Assembly (NCBI GenBank): GCA_009694515.1
Contig: SHUV01000004.1
Span: 1 to 61,641 of the forward strand
Direction of reading: 5' to 3'
From: Candidatus Planktophila sp.
Lineage (GTDB): Bacteria > Actinomycetota > Actinomycetes > Nanopelagicales > Nanopelagicaceae
DNA length: 61,641 bases
Position 1 is the stretch's first letter. Every line of letters starts with the position of its first letter. The notes under the pieces were generated by a model. The model did no database searches. It saw nothing but the letters and a program-made list of their open reading frames with translations, and had not been told where the DNA came from. Shown here in pieces: positions 46,458 through 56,698 of the stretch. Position numbers and translations under genes: made by a program.

Positions 46458-46616
46458 ATGCTTAAGATATTTATTTCACTCGTATGTGTAGCAACTCTTG
46501 CCATCATTATTAGTCGCAAATTTCGAATTTCTAATAGATATGAGCGAGCTCCGCGAACTCTCACCCAGTGGAACGCACTGGATAAAGGCATCGATCCCAC
46601 AGAGGAAAAGCAATGA
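46458..46616 (+). CDS. 52-residue single-helix membrane protein between trpE and trpC
   Basis: An ORF of 52 codons: a hydrophobic helix LKIFISLVCVATLAIIIS (residues 2-19), a basic stretch (RKFRISNRYERAPR) and a conserved-looking end TLTQWNALDKGIDPTEE. It starts 2 bp after trpE and overlaps trpC in ATGA, so it is translationally embedded. Many actinobacteria have a longer 'trp region conserved membrane protein' at this spot whose C-terminus carries a W-x-A-L-x-x-G-x-D-P-T motif; this one appears to keep only the last helix and that motif. Function unknown. Confidence 0.75.
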   Translation: MLKIFISLVCVATLAIIISRKFRISNRYERAPRTLTQWNALDKGIDPTEEKQ

Positions 46617-47386
46617 GCGTTCTTGATTCAATTATTGAGGGCGTCCGTGAAGATCTTGCCACGCGTCGACTGCCGCTATCGCAGATTCATGAAGCGATGG
46701 AAAATGCCGCATCACCACTAGATGCTTATGCATTCCTTTCACAATCTGAGATGAATGTGATTGCCGAAGTAAAGCGATCATCACCTAGTAAGGGCGCACT
46801 TGCACCCATTACAGATCCAGCTGCATTAGCAGAGCAATATCAAGAAGCGGGTGCATCGGCTGTCAGCGTTCTCACTGAGCGTCGTCACTTTGCCGGCTCA
46901 CTCAAAGATCTCGATGCGGTGCGGGCGCGGGTAACAATTCCAGTGCTTCGCAAAGACTTTATGGTTGATGAGTATCAGTTCCTAGAAGCTCGTGCGCACG
47001 CCGCCGATATTGTCCTACTCATCGTTGCTGCTCTTTCTCGCTCTCAACTCAAAGATTTCTATGATCTCACCTGCGAACTTGGCATGGCTTCACTGATTGA
47101 GGTGCACACTGCGCAAGAACTGGAGAGCGCGATGGAGATTTCACCGCGCATGATTGGCATCAACTCTCGCAACCTCAAGACACTCGATGTCGATACCCGG
47201 GCCTTCGCTGATCTCATCCCGCAGATTCCTGATGAGATTATCCGAGTGGCTGAGTCCGGAATCTCGAGCCGAAGTGATGTTCAGGCCGCGCAAAACTGTG
47301 GAGCTTCTGTGATTTTGGTCGGTGAAGCGCTGGTTAAGTCTGGGGATCCGATTTCTGCGATGCAGGAGTTGCTGGGTCGCCGGTAG
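46613..47386 (+). CDS. trpC: Indole-3-glycerol phosphate synthase TrpC
   Basis: A 257-residue barrel enzyme. [69 protein letters not shown] and [12 protein letters not shown] are TrpC signatures with the catalytic lysines and glutamates in place. Monofunctional; TrpF activity is expected from PriA. The start overlaps the 52-residue ORF. Confidence 0.95.
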   Translation: MSVLDSIIEGVREDLATRRLPLSQIHEAMENAASPLDAYAFLSQSEMNVIAEVKRSSPSKGALAPITDPAALAEQYQEAGASAVSVLTERRHFAGSLKDLDAVRARVTIPVLRKDFMVDEYQFLEARAHAADIVLLIVAALSRSQLKDFYDLTCELGMASLIEVHTAQELESAMEISPRMIGINSRNLKTLDVDTRAFADLIPQIPDEIIRVAESGISSRSDVQAAQNCGASVILVGEALVKSGDPISAMQELLGRR

Positions 47387-47396
47387 TCTTGGGCTT

Positions 47397-48605
47397 ATGA
47401 CTACGACTGCCGAGAATGCCCTAGCCGAGATTGCTGGACATTTTGGTCCCTACGGTGGCCGGTTCGTTCCTGAAGCGCTGATCGGCGCACTGGAAGAGTT
47501 AGATGCGGCGCGAATTTTTGCCCAGACTGATCCCACTTTTATCGCTGAATTAGCGGAGTTACATCGCACTTACACCGGTCGTCCCAGCATCATTACAGAG
47601 GCGAAAAGATTTGCTGAGCATGCAGGTGGAGCGCGAATCCTGCTTAAGCGGGAAGATCTCAATCACACTGGAAGTCATAAGATAAATAACGTTTTAGGTC
47701 AAGCACTTCTGACAAAGCGAATGGGCAAGAAACGCATTATTGCTGAGACCGGTGCCGGTCAACATGGAGTTGCATCAGCAACTGCTGCTGCATTGATGGG
47801 TCTTGACTGTGTTGTCTACATGGGCGAAGAAGATACAAGACGTCAATCACTGAATGTGGCGCGCATGAAGTTACTTGGCGCCGAAGTTATTCCGGTGACA
47901 TCGGGTTCACGCACACTTAAAGATGCAATTAACGAAGCAATGCGCGATTGGGTGACCAATGTTGAGACAACGCATTACATGCTCGGCACAGTTGCTGGAC
48001 CGCATCCATTCCCATCGATGGTCCGTGATTTTCATAAAATTATTGGCGAAGAATCTCGCGAACAAGTATTGGCGCTGACCGGAAGATTGCCGGATGCTGT
48101 GATGGCATGTGTGGGTGGGGGATCTAATGCAATTGGAATTTTCCATCGCTTTATTTCAGATGAATCTGTTCGACTGATTGGACTCGAGGCAGCAGGAGAC
48201 GGCGTTGAAACTGGTCGACATGCAGCGACCATCACTGGTGGATCACCGGGAGTTCTTCACGGAAATCGAACTTATGTATTACAAGATGCCAATGGACAGA
48301 CAATCGAATCTCATTCGATTTCGGCGGGTCTTGATTATCCAGGTGTGGGCCCAGAACATGCTTACCTTCATGACATAGGTAGAGCGGAATACCGAGCAGT
48401 CACTGACACCGAAGCGATGGAAGCATTCTCTATTTTATCTAAAACCGAAGGAATCATTCCTGCAATTGAAACAGCGCACGCTCTGGCTGGTGCGATGCAG
48501 GTGGGTAAAGAACTTGGTCCTGATGCAATTATTCTGATTAATCTCTCTGGCCGCGGAGATAAAGATGTGCAAACTGCGGCGCAGTATTTTGGAATTCCTC
48601 TTTAA
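47397..48605 (+). CDS. trpB: Tryptophan synthase beta chain TrpB
   Basis: A 402-residue PLP enzyme. [17 protein letters not shown] at the start; PLP lysine in [53 protein letters not shown] at the end. I start at ATG 47397; the 10-bp gap after trpC contains TAGTCT 7 nt before the ATG, so an extra internal leaderless start is possible. trpA follows with no gap. Confidence 0.95.
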   Translation: MTTTAENALAEIAGHFGPYGGRFVPEALIGALEELDAARIFAQTDPTFIAELAELHRTYTGRPSIITEAKRFAEHAGGARILLKREDLNHTGSHKINNVLGQALLTKRMGKKRIIAETGAGQHGVASATAAALMGLDCVVYMGEEDTRRQSLNVARMKLLGAEVIPVTSGSRTLKDAINEAMRDWVTNVETTHYMLGTVAGPHPFPSMVRDFHKIIGEESREQVLALTGRLPDAVMACVGGGSNAIGIFHRFISDESVRLIGLEAAGDGVETGRHAATITGGSPGVLHGNRTYVLQDANGQTIESHSISAGLDYPGVGPEHAYLHDIGRAEYRAVTDTEAMEAFSILSKTEGIIPAIETAHALAGAMQVGKELGPDAIILINLSGRGDKDVQTAAQYFGIPL

Positions 48606-49409
48606 ATGAGCACACCGCTTGAAACCCTTTTCACCACCGTCCGCAGCGAAAATCGCGCAGCGCTCATCGCTTACATCCCGGCCGGATTTCCTACTCAAGA
48701 GGGATGCAAAAAGGTAATTCAAGCATTTGTCGATGGTGGCGTTGATGCAATTGAAATCGGATTTCCTTATAGCGATCCAGTGATGGATGGACCAACGATT
48801 CAAGCTGCAGCCGATAGGGCGTTATCGCAGGGCACTGGGGCGAAGGAAGTTTTCGAAGCACTCAAGCACGCCACAGATTTAGGCGTGCCAGCAGTTGTGA
48901 TGACCTACTGGAACCCGATTGAAAAATACGGCGTAGAAAAGTTTGCCCAAGCGATATCAGACAACGGTGGCTCTGGAGTTATTACTCCCGATTTAACTAT
49001 TGAAGAATCAGCAGCGTGGACGGCCGCTGTTGCGCAAAGTGAAATTAATTCAATCTACGTTGTTGCACCAAGCACGAAAGATGCACGGCTTGCCAGTGTT
49101 ACTGATCATTGCAGTGGTTTTGTCTATGCGGCTTCACTGATGGGTGTGACAGGAACTCGCACAAGTGTTTCATCCGGTGCGCCAGATCTAGTAGCTCGAA
49201 TTCGAAAGAGTACGGATACGGCGGTGGCGGTAGGACTCGGTGTTTCAACGAGAGAGCAAGCCAAGGGCGTGGCAGGGTATGCCGACGGTGTGATTGTCGG
49301 CTCGGCGTTTATCAATAAACTTTTGGAGTCAGAAGATGAAGCAAGTGGCTTAATTGCTGTGCGCGAGCTTGCATCACAACTAGCACAAGGAGTACGTGAA
49401 GGACGATGA
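48606..49409 (+). CDS. trpA: Tryptophan synthase alpha chain TrpA
   Basis: A 267-residue barrel cleaving indole-glycerol phosphate to indole for channelling to TrpB. AYIPAGFPTQEG, IEIGFPYSDPVMDGPTIQ with the catalytic acids, GVITPDLTIEES, and YAASLMGVTGTRT are family motifs. The first codon directly follows the trpB stop, and ATGA couples it to the MauE-like gene. Confidence 0.95.
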   Translation: MSTPLETLFTTVRSENRAALIAYIPAGFPTQEGCKKVIQAFVDGGVDAIEIGFPYSDPVMDGPTIQAAADRALSQGTGAKEVFEALKHATDLGVPAVVMTYWNPIEKYGVEKFAQAISDNGGSGVITPDLTIEESAAWTAAVAQSEINSIYVVAPSTKDARLASVTDHCSGFVYAASLMGVTGTRTSVSSGAPDLVARIRKSTDTAVAVGLGVSTREQAKGVAGYADGVIVGSAFINKLLESEDEASGLIAVRELASQLAQGVREGR

Positions 49410-49882
49410 GAGAATTTAAGTTGTGGTTTGGTCTGGCCTCACGCTTGACCTTGGGTGGAGTTTTACTTGTTGCTGGATTCCTAAAATATGATGAGGTAGA
49501 TAAATCGCAGATGGCGGTGCGAGCCTACGAGATGCTTCCTGTCTCCCTAGCTAATTTCATCGGCATCGTTCTGCCCTTCGCTGAAATCGGGATGGGTTTA
49601 CTCCTGATCCTCGGCGCAGTTACTCGAATCACGGCGGCACTGAGTGCCTTACTCATGGTGGTCTTTGTTATCGGCATCTCACAAGCTTGGGCTCGTGGCC
49701 TTTCTATCGACTGCGGCTGTTTTGGAGGGGGAGGCCAGGTTGAGCCTGGAACTGCTAACTACATCACACCTCTCCTGCGAGACACCGGCCTATTGGCCCT
49801 TGGGATTTATCTTTTTCGCTATCCACAAAGTAAATTTAGTCTCGATAAATCATCACAGCAGAATCTAGAAAAAGGGATATGA
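49406..49882 (+). CDS. MauE/DoxX-like membrane protein
   Basis: A 158-residue four-helix membrane protein of the MauE/DoxX group (LVAGFLKYDEVDKSQMAVRAYEML at 21-44 is cut here to the family-type helix-loop). Cysteines C103 and C105 in IDCGCFGGGG, just after helix 3, are the redox-type feature of MauE, whose job in methylamine users is to help make disulfides in periplasmic MauA. The neighbour is a DsbA-like protein with a CPSC site, 1 bp downstream, so a role as its membrane electron partner is a sensible inference. Confidence 0.78.
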   Translation: MREFKLWFGLASRLTLGGVLLVAGFLKYDEVDKSQMAVRAYEMLPVSLANFIGIVLPFAEIGMGLLLILGAVTRITAALSALLMVVFVIGISQAWARGLSIDCGCFGGGGQVEPGTANYITPLLRDTGLLALGIYLFRYPQSKFSLDKSSQQNLEKGI

Positions 49883-49883
49883 A

Positions 49884-50555
49884 ATGAGCGCGAAGCCACA
49901 ACCTGGAAAAGATAACTTCACTCGCAACCTTGTCATCGGTGTTGTACTCGGTGTAGTCCTAATCATGCTCGTACCAACGATTATCTCTAAGCAGACCAAA
50001 CTAGCCGCAAAGATTCCAGCGAGTGTTTCAGCAGAACGAGGATATGGAATTGTCTTTAATGAAGAACTCACTGGCGTTCCTGTCATCGATATCTATGAAG
50101 ATTTCCAATGCCCAAGCTGCGCGCGTTTTGAAGGTACTCAAGGCCAGTATCTTGACTCAATAATTGAAGATAAGAAAGCAACCGTTGTATTCCACACTCT
50201 TTCATTTCTCGGCACCGAATCTGTCCTGGCTGCAAATGCAGCGGCATGCTCCGCTGATCAAGGTAAATTCTTAGCTTTCCACAAGATGCTCTACCAGACT
50301 CAACCTCAGGAAAATTCTGGGGCATGGACAAATGAAGCACTTGTTGCAGCTGGTGAATCAGTGGGAATCAAATCTAAGGATTACGAAGAGTGCGTCACTA
50401 ATGGCACATATGCCGATTGGGTGGGCAATGTTCAAGCTTCCGCTGCACAGAGTGATGTGAATTCAACTCCTACAGTCTTCATTAACGGCAAGGAACTTGA
50501 TCGCAACAGCTACTACGACGCAGCTGCCTTTGCTGCCGCTGTAGAGCAAGGATAA
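49884..50555 (+). CDS. DsbA-family thiol-disulfide oxidoreductase
   Basis: A 223-residue protein anchored by one N-terminal helix (about 14-34) with an extracytoplasmic thioredoxin-like DsbA domain. Active site C76-PSC79 in YEDFQCPSCARFEG; cis-proline loop STPTVFINGKEL near the end. An extra pair of cysteines (in ANAAACSADQ and YEECVTNG) is also present. Homologues help fold secreted proteins in actinobacteria. It lies between the MauE-like gene and lgt in the tail of the trp operon. Confidence 0.85.
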   Translation: MSAKPQPGKDNFTRNLVIGVVLGVVLIMLVPTIISKQTKLAAKIPASVSAERGYGIVFNEELTGVPVIDIYEDFQCPSCARFEGTQGQYLDSIIEDKKATVVFHTLSFLGTESVLAANAAACSADQGKFLAFHKMLYQTQPQENSGAWTNEALVAAGESVGIKSKDYEECVTNGTYADWVGNVQASAAQSDVNSTPTVFINGKELDRNSYYDAAAFAAAVEQG

Positions 50556-50558
50556 TTT

Positions 50559-51365
50559 TTGCGCAGTGCAATTCCAACGCCAACTATCTCGGCGTTTGAA
50601 ATTGGGCCACTCACCATTCACTTCTACGCTCTCTGCATTATTGCCGGAATTGCACTCGCAATCTGGTTAGGTAATCGCAGGTTTCTCACCTCCTTCCCCC
50701 AAGGAACAGGAGTCGTTGCAGATGTTGCGGTATTGGCAATCCCTGCTGGTGTCATTGGCGGGCGCCTCTACCACGTAGCAACTTCACCTGAAAATTACTT
50801 GGGCGATCAAGGTCGATTGATTGATGCACTGAAAATTTGGGAGGGCGGGCTTGGAATTTGGGGTGCGATTGCACTCGGTAGCGTTGTCGCCTATTTTTAC
50901 TATAAGAGAATTGCATCGACGAAAGAGTTGCCATCTTTTGCCTATTTTGCAGATGCACTTGCACCGGGTATCGCACTTGCCCAGGCGATAGGGCGCTGGG
51001 GGAATTGGTTTAATGCTGAGCTCTTTGGTCGTCCACTTGATGCACCGTGGGCACTTTCGATTCCCGCACGATCTCGCCCGGTCGGATATGAGAACTTCGA
51101 AACCTTTCACCCCACATTTCTATACGAGTCAATCTGGTGCTTACTCATTGCTGTGGTGTTACTCGCACTGCGAAAGCGGCTAGCCCCGGGATCAATCTTT
51201 CTTCTTTATATAGCTCTTTACTGCTTTGGGCGTTTCTTCATCGAAGGATTGCGGATTGATTCCACGCATTCATTTGCAGGCCTTCGCCTGAATCAATATG
51301 TTGCCGGATTGTTATTTCTTAGCGCAGGCGCAGCTTGTCTGAAGTTTTATCGGGCTTCAAGGTAG
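50559..51365 (+). CDS. lgt: Prolipoprotein diacylglyceryl transferase Lgt
   Basis: A 268-residue membrane enzyme with about seven helices that attaches diacylglycerol to the lipobox cysteine. Signature GRWGNWFNAELFGRPLD near residue 145-161, with GGRLYHVATSPENYL and the HPTFLYESIW region. A TTG start 3 bp after the dsbA-like stop; no better start precedes the first helix. Partner of LspA located 16 kb away. Confidence 0.93.
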   Translation: MRSAIPTPTISAFEIGPLTIHFYALCIIAGIALAIWLGNRRFLTSFPQGTGVVADVAVLAIPAGVIGGRLYHVATSPENYLGDQGRLIDALKIWEGGLGIWGAIALGSVVAYFYYKRIASTKELPSFAYFADALAPGIALAQAIGRWGNWFNAELFGRPLDAPWALSIPARSRPVGYENFETFHPTFLYESIWCLLIAVVLLALRKRLAPGSIFLLYIALYCFGRFFIEGLRIDSTHSFAGLRLNQYVAGLLFLSAGAACLKFYRASR

Positions 51366-51368
51366 GAT
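51363..51368 (+). promoter_or_regulatory. Leaderless -10 for the VIT1-like gene
   Basis: TAGGAT, overlapping the lgt stop, then 6 nt (TCGCAT) and ATG. Could give the transporter its own transcript. Confidence 0.4.
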
Positions 51369-51374
51369 TCGCAT

Positions 51375-52088
51375 ATGGCTTTAGAGGATATATTCCAGCG
51401 CAACCTGCACCACCGCACCCACCGTGCCGGTTGGTTACGTGCTGCCGTCCTTGGTGCAAACGATGGCTTAGTTTCAACGGCTGCGCTCATGATTGGCGTT
51501 GCAGCTGCGCGCGCCGGTGAGCAGAGTTTTCTTATCACAGCAGGTGCTGCTGGAATTGCAGCTGGTGCGATGTCGATGGCTGTCGGTGAATATGTCTCGG
51601 TTCGATCACAAAATGATATTGAAGAATCTGACAGACTCCTTGAGATTGAGCATCTAGCAATTGATCCGGAAGGCGAGTTTGAAGAACTTGTACATATCTA
51701 TATCGGGCGAGGGCTTACTCGTGAACTTGCGGTGCAGGTAGTTCATGCGATGTATGACCGCGATGCGCTGGAAGCGCATTTACGCGATGAGCTAGGACAA
51801 CACCCAAATACAAAAGCTCGTCCGGTACAAGCAGCGGTGGCATCGGCAATCGCATTTACGCTCGGAGGGTTGATTCCATTTGCGGGTGCATTCGCACCGA
51901 CCTCCGGAGCAGCCGCATCTAGCATCGTTGGATTTACCATCGTGGGTCTGGTAATTACCGGAGTTGTGAGCGCGCGCACAGCCGGGGCAAAGATACTGAT
52001 CCCTACTTTGCGAGTTATTGCGGGAGGCGTCTTGGGTATGGCCTTCACCGCCGGAATCGGATATCTCTTACATCTGAGTGGCATCTAA
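51375..52088 (+). CDS. VIT1/CCC1 family transporter
   Basis: A 237-residue membrane protein of the vacuolar iron transporter family. N-terminal AAVLGANDGLVSTAALMIGVA is the family's first helix; GAMSMAVGEYVSVRSQND gives the metal-site methionine/glutamates; the loop from about 75 to 150 is the soluble metal-binding segment rich in Glu and Asp, followed by three more helices. Bacterial members are thought to export or store Fe2+ or Mn2+; which metal is not clear. It starts 9 bp after lgt. Confidence 0.88.
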   Translation: MALEDIFQRNLHHRTHRAGWLRAAVLGANDGLVSTAALMIGVAAARAGEQSFLITAGAAGIAAGAMSMAVGEYVSVRSQNDIEESDRLLEIEHLAIDPEGEFEELVHIYIGRGLTRELAVQVVHAMYDRDALEAHLRDELGQHPNTKARPVQAAVASAIAFTLGGLIPFAGAFAPTSGAAASSIVGFTIVGLVITGVVSARTAGAKILIPTLRVIAGGVLGMAFTAGIGYLLHLSGI

Positions 52089-52180
52089 AGCACCCCCTTG
52101 CTACCCTTTAAACCAGTAGTTTCCACATAGTCGGGCCAATGATGTCCCTGAGTTAGCGAGATATAGAGGGGCATCAGCGA

Positions 52181-55100
52181 ATGGCACTTTCATCGAATTA
52201 TCCTGTCGCACAGGGTCTTTACGATCCCGCACAAGAACACGATGCATGCGGCGTCGCGATGGTTGCCACCCTCAATAAAATTGCTACACACGACATTGTT
52301 GCCAAAGCTCTTACCGCACTTCGCAATCTAGAACACCGTGGCGCATCTGGTGCTGAACCCGATAGTGGTGATGGTGCCGGAATTCTGATTCGAGTCCCTG
52401 ACGCTTTTTATCGCACCGAAGTTTCATTTACTTTACCTGCCGAAGGATCGTACGCAACTGGAATTGCATTTATCGCACAAGGCGCCGATGTTCGCGCACA
52501 GATTGCCACACTTGCAGAAGAGGAAGGTCTCACTGTCCTTGGTTGGCGCAAGCTACCAATTAATTCTTCTTCCCTAGGAAAGACCGCCCTCTCTGTCATG
52601 CCTCGTTTTGAACAACTCTTCGTTGCTGGCAAAAAGAACGAATCAGGAATCATTCTTGATCGTTTGACATTCGCACTTCGCAAGCGTGCTGAGCACGCAC
52701 TTGATCTCTATTTTCCTTCATTGTCATCTCAGACAATTGTTTACAAGGGCATGCTTACAACCGGACAACTTGAAGAATTCTTCCCAGATCTCAGTGATAC
52801 TCGCGTTGTTTCCCCACTGGCTTTGGTTCACTCACGTTTTTCTACCAATACATTCCCATCATGGCCACTTGCCCACCCGTATCGATTCATTGCCCACAAT
52901 GGCGAAATCAACACAGTAAAGGGCAATCGAAATTGGATGCGAGCTCGCGAATCACTACTTGAAAGTGATGTTTTAGGCCAAGACCTAACCCGACTCTTTC
53001 CTATCGTTGAAATGTCGGGCTCAGACTCAGCCTCATTTGATGAAGTACTAGAACTTCTCTATCTGGGTGGTCGCTCACTGCCACACGCAGTTTTGATGAT
53101 GATTCCAGAAGCTTGGGAGAACCACGCGACCATGTCCCAGAAGCGGCGCGACTTCTATGCATTTCATTCCTCACTGATGGAGCCATGGGATGGACCAGCC
53201 TGCGTTACTTTCACAGACGGCCACCAAGTGGGCGCTGTGCTGGACCGTAATGGTTTGCGCCCATCTCGTTACTGGGTCACAGATGATGGTCTCGTTGTTC
53301 TCGCCTCTGAAGTAGGCGTTCTTGATATTCCAGCGGAGAAAATTGTTCGTAAGGGTCGCCTGCAACCAGGAAAAATGTTCCTTGTTGATATCGAAGCTGG
53401 CCGCATTATCGAAGATGATGAGATTAAGGATTCATTGGCTGATGCAGCCCCATACGGCAGCTGGTTAGCCGATGGAATGATCAGACTTTCAGATCTTCCG
53501 GCGCGCGAACATATTGTCTATCCGCATAAGTCTGTGCTTCGTCGTCAAAAAGCATTTGGATATACAGAGGAAGAAATTAAGATCATCGTCACTCCGATGG
53601 CTAAGGGCGGGGGAGAAGCACTTGGTTCCATGGGAACTGATACGCCTATCGCTGCTCTTTCGGCAAAGCCACGCCTGCTCTTTGATTACTTCACTCAGCT
53701 TTTTGCACAAGTAACTAATCCGCCACTGGATGCTATTCGCGAAGAGTTAGTAACAAGCTTGGGTGGAGCTATCGGTCCAGAACACAATCTTCTTGATCCT
53801 GGTCCTGAGTCATGCCGCCAGATTTCCATCGCCTTCCCGGTAATTAACAACGATGAGCTAGCAAAGATTATTCACGTTAATGCCGATGATAATTATCCTG
53901 AACTTGAGTCCTACGTTGTTCGGGGACTCTTCCCAGTCACAGGTGATGGAAACACCCTGCAGACTCGTTTGGAAGAGATTAAAAAGGAAGTTTCACAAGC
54001 GATTGCTAATGGCGCCCACATCATCGTGCTCTCAGATCGCGATGGCGATGCCGAAGATTGCCCAATTCCTTCACTGCTGCTGACTGCCGCTGTGCACCAT
54101 CACCTCATTCGCGAGAAGTCTCGCACCAAGGTTGGTCTCGTTGTCGAAGCTGGAGATGTCCGAGAAGTTCACCATGTTGCACTTCTTATTGGTTACGGCG
54201 CAGCTGCAGTAAATCCATATCTAGTGATGGAAACTGCCGAAGATTTAGTAACGCAAGGAGTTATTACCGGCATTACACCGGAAAAGGCGGTTGCCAACGT
54301 TATTAAGGCACTCGGTAAGGGCGTTCTTAAAGTAATGTCCAAGATGGGTATCTCAACAATCGCCTCCTATACCGGAGCGCAGGTCTTTGAAGCTATTGGT
54401 TTGGGTCAAGATCTCGTTGACGAATACTTCGTCGGAACCACTTCTCGTTTAGGTGGAGTGAGCCTGGATGTCATTGCGCAAGAGACAATCAGACGTCACC
54501 ACCTGGCATACCCTGTTGGGGGAGAGATTCCTGGCGCCAAGCGCTTAGCTGTTGGTGGGGAATACCAGTGGCGCCGCGATGGTGAGCCACATTTGTTTAA
54601 TCCAGAGACGGTATTTGCACTTCAGCATGCAACTCGCAATAAGCGCTATGACATCTTCAAGCGCTATACCAACCAGGTTAATGATCAGAGTAAAACTCTG
54701 ATGACCCTGCGTGGGCTCTTTGAATTTAATACCTCACAGCGCGCTGCGATCTCTATTGATGAAGTTGAGCCAATTTCTGAGATTGTGAAGCGATTCTCAA
54801 CCGGAGCAATGTCCTATGGCTCGATTTCACAAGAAGTCCATGAGACGCTGGCCATCGCCATGAACCGCATCGGTGGTAAATCAAATACAGGTGAAGGCGG
54901 AGAAGATGCTTCTCGCTTCCTTCCCATGGCTAACGGTGATTCTAAGAACAGTGCAATCAAGCAGGTTGCTTCCGGTCGATTTGGTGTGACAAGTAATTAC
55001 CTCACCAACGCCACAGATATTCAGATCAAAGTGGCACAGGGTGCTAAGCCTGGTGAAGGAGGGCAACTTCCTGGATTCAAGGTCTATCCCTGGATCGCAC

Positions 55101-56698
55101 AAGCACGCCTCTCAACTCCCGGTGTGGGACTCATTTCCCCACCACCTCATCATGATATTTATTCGATTGAAGATTTAGCGCAATTGATTCACGACTTAAA
55201 GAATGCGAATAAGGATGCACGTGTCCATGTCAAACTTGTTGCTGAGGTGGGTGTGGGAACAGTTGCTGCAGGTGTCTCTAAAGCACACGCAGATGTCGTT
55301 CTAATCTCGGGCCACGATGGTGGAACAGGTGCATCTCCACTGACATCACTTAAGCATGCGGGTGCTCCGTGGGAGCTAGGTCTTGCCGAAACCCAACAGA
55401 CGCTGCTACTTAACAACTTGCGTGATCGCATCGTTGTGCAGGCAGATGGGCAGATGAAGACCGGTCGCGATGTAGTGATTGCAGCGCTGCTGGGTGCAGA
55501 AGAATTTGGTTTTGCAACTGCGCCATTGGTTGTCTCTGGTTGCATCATGATGCGCGTGTGCCATCTAGATACATGTCCGGTCGGCATCGCTACCCAGAAC
55601 CCAGAGCTACGTAAGAAGTTCACTGGAAAGCCTGAGTTTGTTGAGACATTCTTTGAATACATTGCCGAAGAAGTTCGGGAAATTCTGGCATCCCTTGGCT
55701 ACAAGACTTTGCTAGAGGCGATTGGCCACGTGGAGAACCTCGACACCCGCGCTGCGATAGATCACTGGAAGGCCAGCGGTCTCAATCTTTCTCCTCTTCT
55801 TATGCGCCCTGATGTTGATTCACCTCTTCACAACACCACAAAGCAAGATCACGGATTAGCGGCAGCACTTGATAACAAGCTCATCGAGCTATCAAAGGCG
55901 GCACTTGAATCCAAAGAATCAGTGCGTATTGATGTTCCGGTGCGAAATGTAAACCGCACGGTGGGAACAATGTTGGGCGCCGAGATCACACGTCGTTATG
56001 GGTCCGAAGGACTTCCTGCTGGAACTATTGATGTGACGCTGCATGGCTCTGCGGGCCAATCACTGGGGGCATTTATCCCACAAGGTCTGACCATCCGCAT
56101 GTATGGAGATGCCAATGATTATGTGGGTAAGGGAATTTCAGGTGGGCGAGTTATCGTGCGTCCAGATGAGAAAGCCACATTTAAATCTGAATCGAATGTA
56201 ATTTCTGGAAACGTCATCGGTTACGGGGCAACATCGGGAGATATTTACATCCGCGGCCTTGCTGGTGAAAGATTCTGCGTGCGAAACTCTGGCGCCACTG
56301 CAATCGTTGAAGGGGTTGGCGATCACGCACTTGAATACATGACTGGTGGCACAGTGGTCATTCTTGGCAAAACTGGACGCAATATTGCAGCAGGCATGTC
56401 TGGTGGACGTGCCTTCGTACTAGATCTTGATACCGCAATCGTTAATACCGAGATGGTCGATGTCTTGGCAGTGCCGGCAGATCAGCGCGAAAACCTACGC
56501 GCCTTGCTATCTTCTTTCCACGTCGAAACAGGATCTGAAATTACTGAATCAATTCTTAAGAATTGGGATGCAGAAGTCGCACGCTTCACATTGATTATGC
56601 CTCGTGATTACGCTCGCGTTCTGGCGGCGATTGAGAAGGCGAACCGGGAAGGTTTACCAGTTGACGAGTATGTAATGGAGGTTGCAGCAAATGGCTGA
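52181..56698 (+). CDS. gltB: Glutamate synthase large subunit GltB
   Basis: A 1505-residue enzyme making glutamate from glutamine and 2-oxoglutarate. The N-terminal class II amidotransferase begins at C23 ([11 protein letters not shown]), so a 22-residue propeptide is removed; the central and FMN domains follow ([26 protein letters not shown]), with [3Fe-4S] cysteines in [17 protein letters not shown]; the beta-helix with repeated GG..G motifs closes the protein. AGAGGGG about 9 nt before ATG. The 92-bp gap upstream shows no convincing promoter hexamers. Confidence 0.96.
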   Translation: MALSSNYPVAQGLYDPAQEHDACGVAMVATLNKIATHDIVAKALTALRNLEHRGASGAEPDSGDGAGILIRVPDAFYRTEVSFTLPAEGSYATGIAFIAQGADVRAQIATLAEEEGLTVLGWRKLPINSSSLGKTALSVMPRFEQLFVAGKKNESGIILDRLTFALRKRAEHALDLYFPSLSSQTIVYKGMLTTGQLEEFFPDLSDTRVVSPLALVHSRFSTNTFPSWPLAHPYRFIAHNGEINTVKGNRNWMRARESLLESDVLGQDLTRLFPIVEMSGSDSASFDEVLELLYLGGRSLPHAVLMMIPEAWENHATMSQKRRDFYAFHSSLMEPWDGPACVTFTDGHQVGAVLDRNGLRPSRYWVTDDGLVVLASEVGVLDIPAEKIVRKGRLQPGKMFLVDIEAGRIIEDDEIKDSLADAAPYGSWLADGMIRLSDLPAREHIVYPHKSVLRRQKAFGYTEEEIKIIVTPMAKGGGEALGSMGTDTPIAALSAKPRLLFDYFTQLFAQVTNPPLDAIREELVTSLGGAIGPEHNLLDPGPESCRQISIAFPVINNDELAKIIHVNADDNYPELESYVVRGLFPVTGDGNTLQTRLEEIKKEVSQAIANGAHIIVLSDRDGDAEDCPIPSLLLTAAVHHHLIREKSRTKVGLVVEAGDVREVHHVALLIGYGAAAVNPYLVMETAEDLVTQGVITGITPEKAVANVIKALGKGVLKVMSKMGISTIASYTGAQVFEAIGLGQDLVDEYFVGTTSRLGGVSLDVIAQETIRRHHLAYPVGGEIPGAKRLAVGGEYQWRRDGEPHLFNPETVFALQHATRNKRYDIFKRYTNQVNDQSKTLMTLRGLFEFNTSQRAAISIDEVEPISEIVKRFSTGAMSYGSISQEVHETLAIAMNRIGGKSNTGEGGEDASRFLPMANGDSKNSAIKQVASGRFGVTSNYLTNATDIQIKVAQGAKPGEGGQLPGFKVYPWIAQARLSTPGVGLISPPPHHDIYSIEDLAQLIHDLKNANKDARVHVKLVAEVGVGTVAAGVSKAHADVVLISGHDGGTGASPLTSLKHAGAPWELGLAETQQTLLLNNLRDRIVVQADGQMKTGRDVVIAALLGAEEFGFATAPLVVSGCIMMRVCHLDTCPVGIATQNPELRKKFTGKPEFVETFFEYIAEEVREILASLGYKTLLEAIGHVENLDTRAAIDHWKASGLNLSPLLMRPDVDSPLHNTTKQDHGLAAALDNKLIELSKAALESKESVRIDVPVRNVNRTVGTMLGAEITRRYGSEGLPAGTIDVTLHGSAGQSLGAFIPQGLTIRMYGDANDYVGKGISGGRVIVRPDEKATFKSESNVISGNVIGYGATSGDIYIRGLAGERFCVRNSGATAIVEGVGDHALEYMTGGTVVILGKTGRNIAAGMSGGRAFVLDLDTAIVNTEMVDVLAVPADQRENLRALLSSFHVETGSEITESILKNWDAEVARFTLIMPRDYARVLAAIEKANREGLPVDEYVMEVAANG

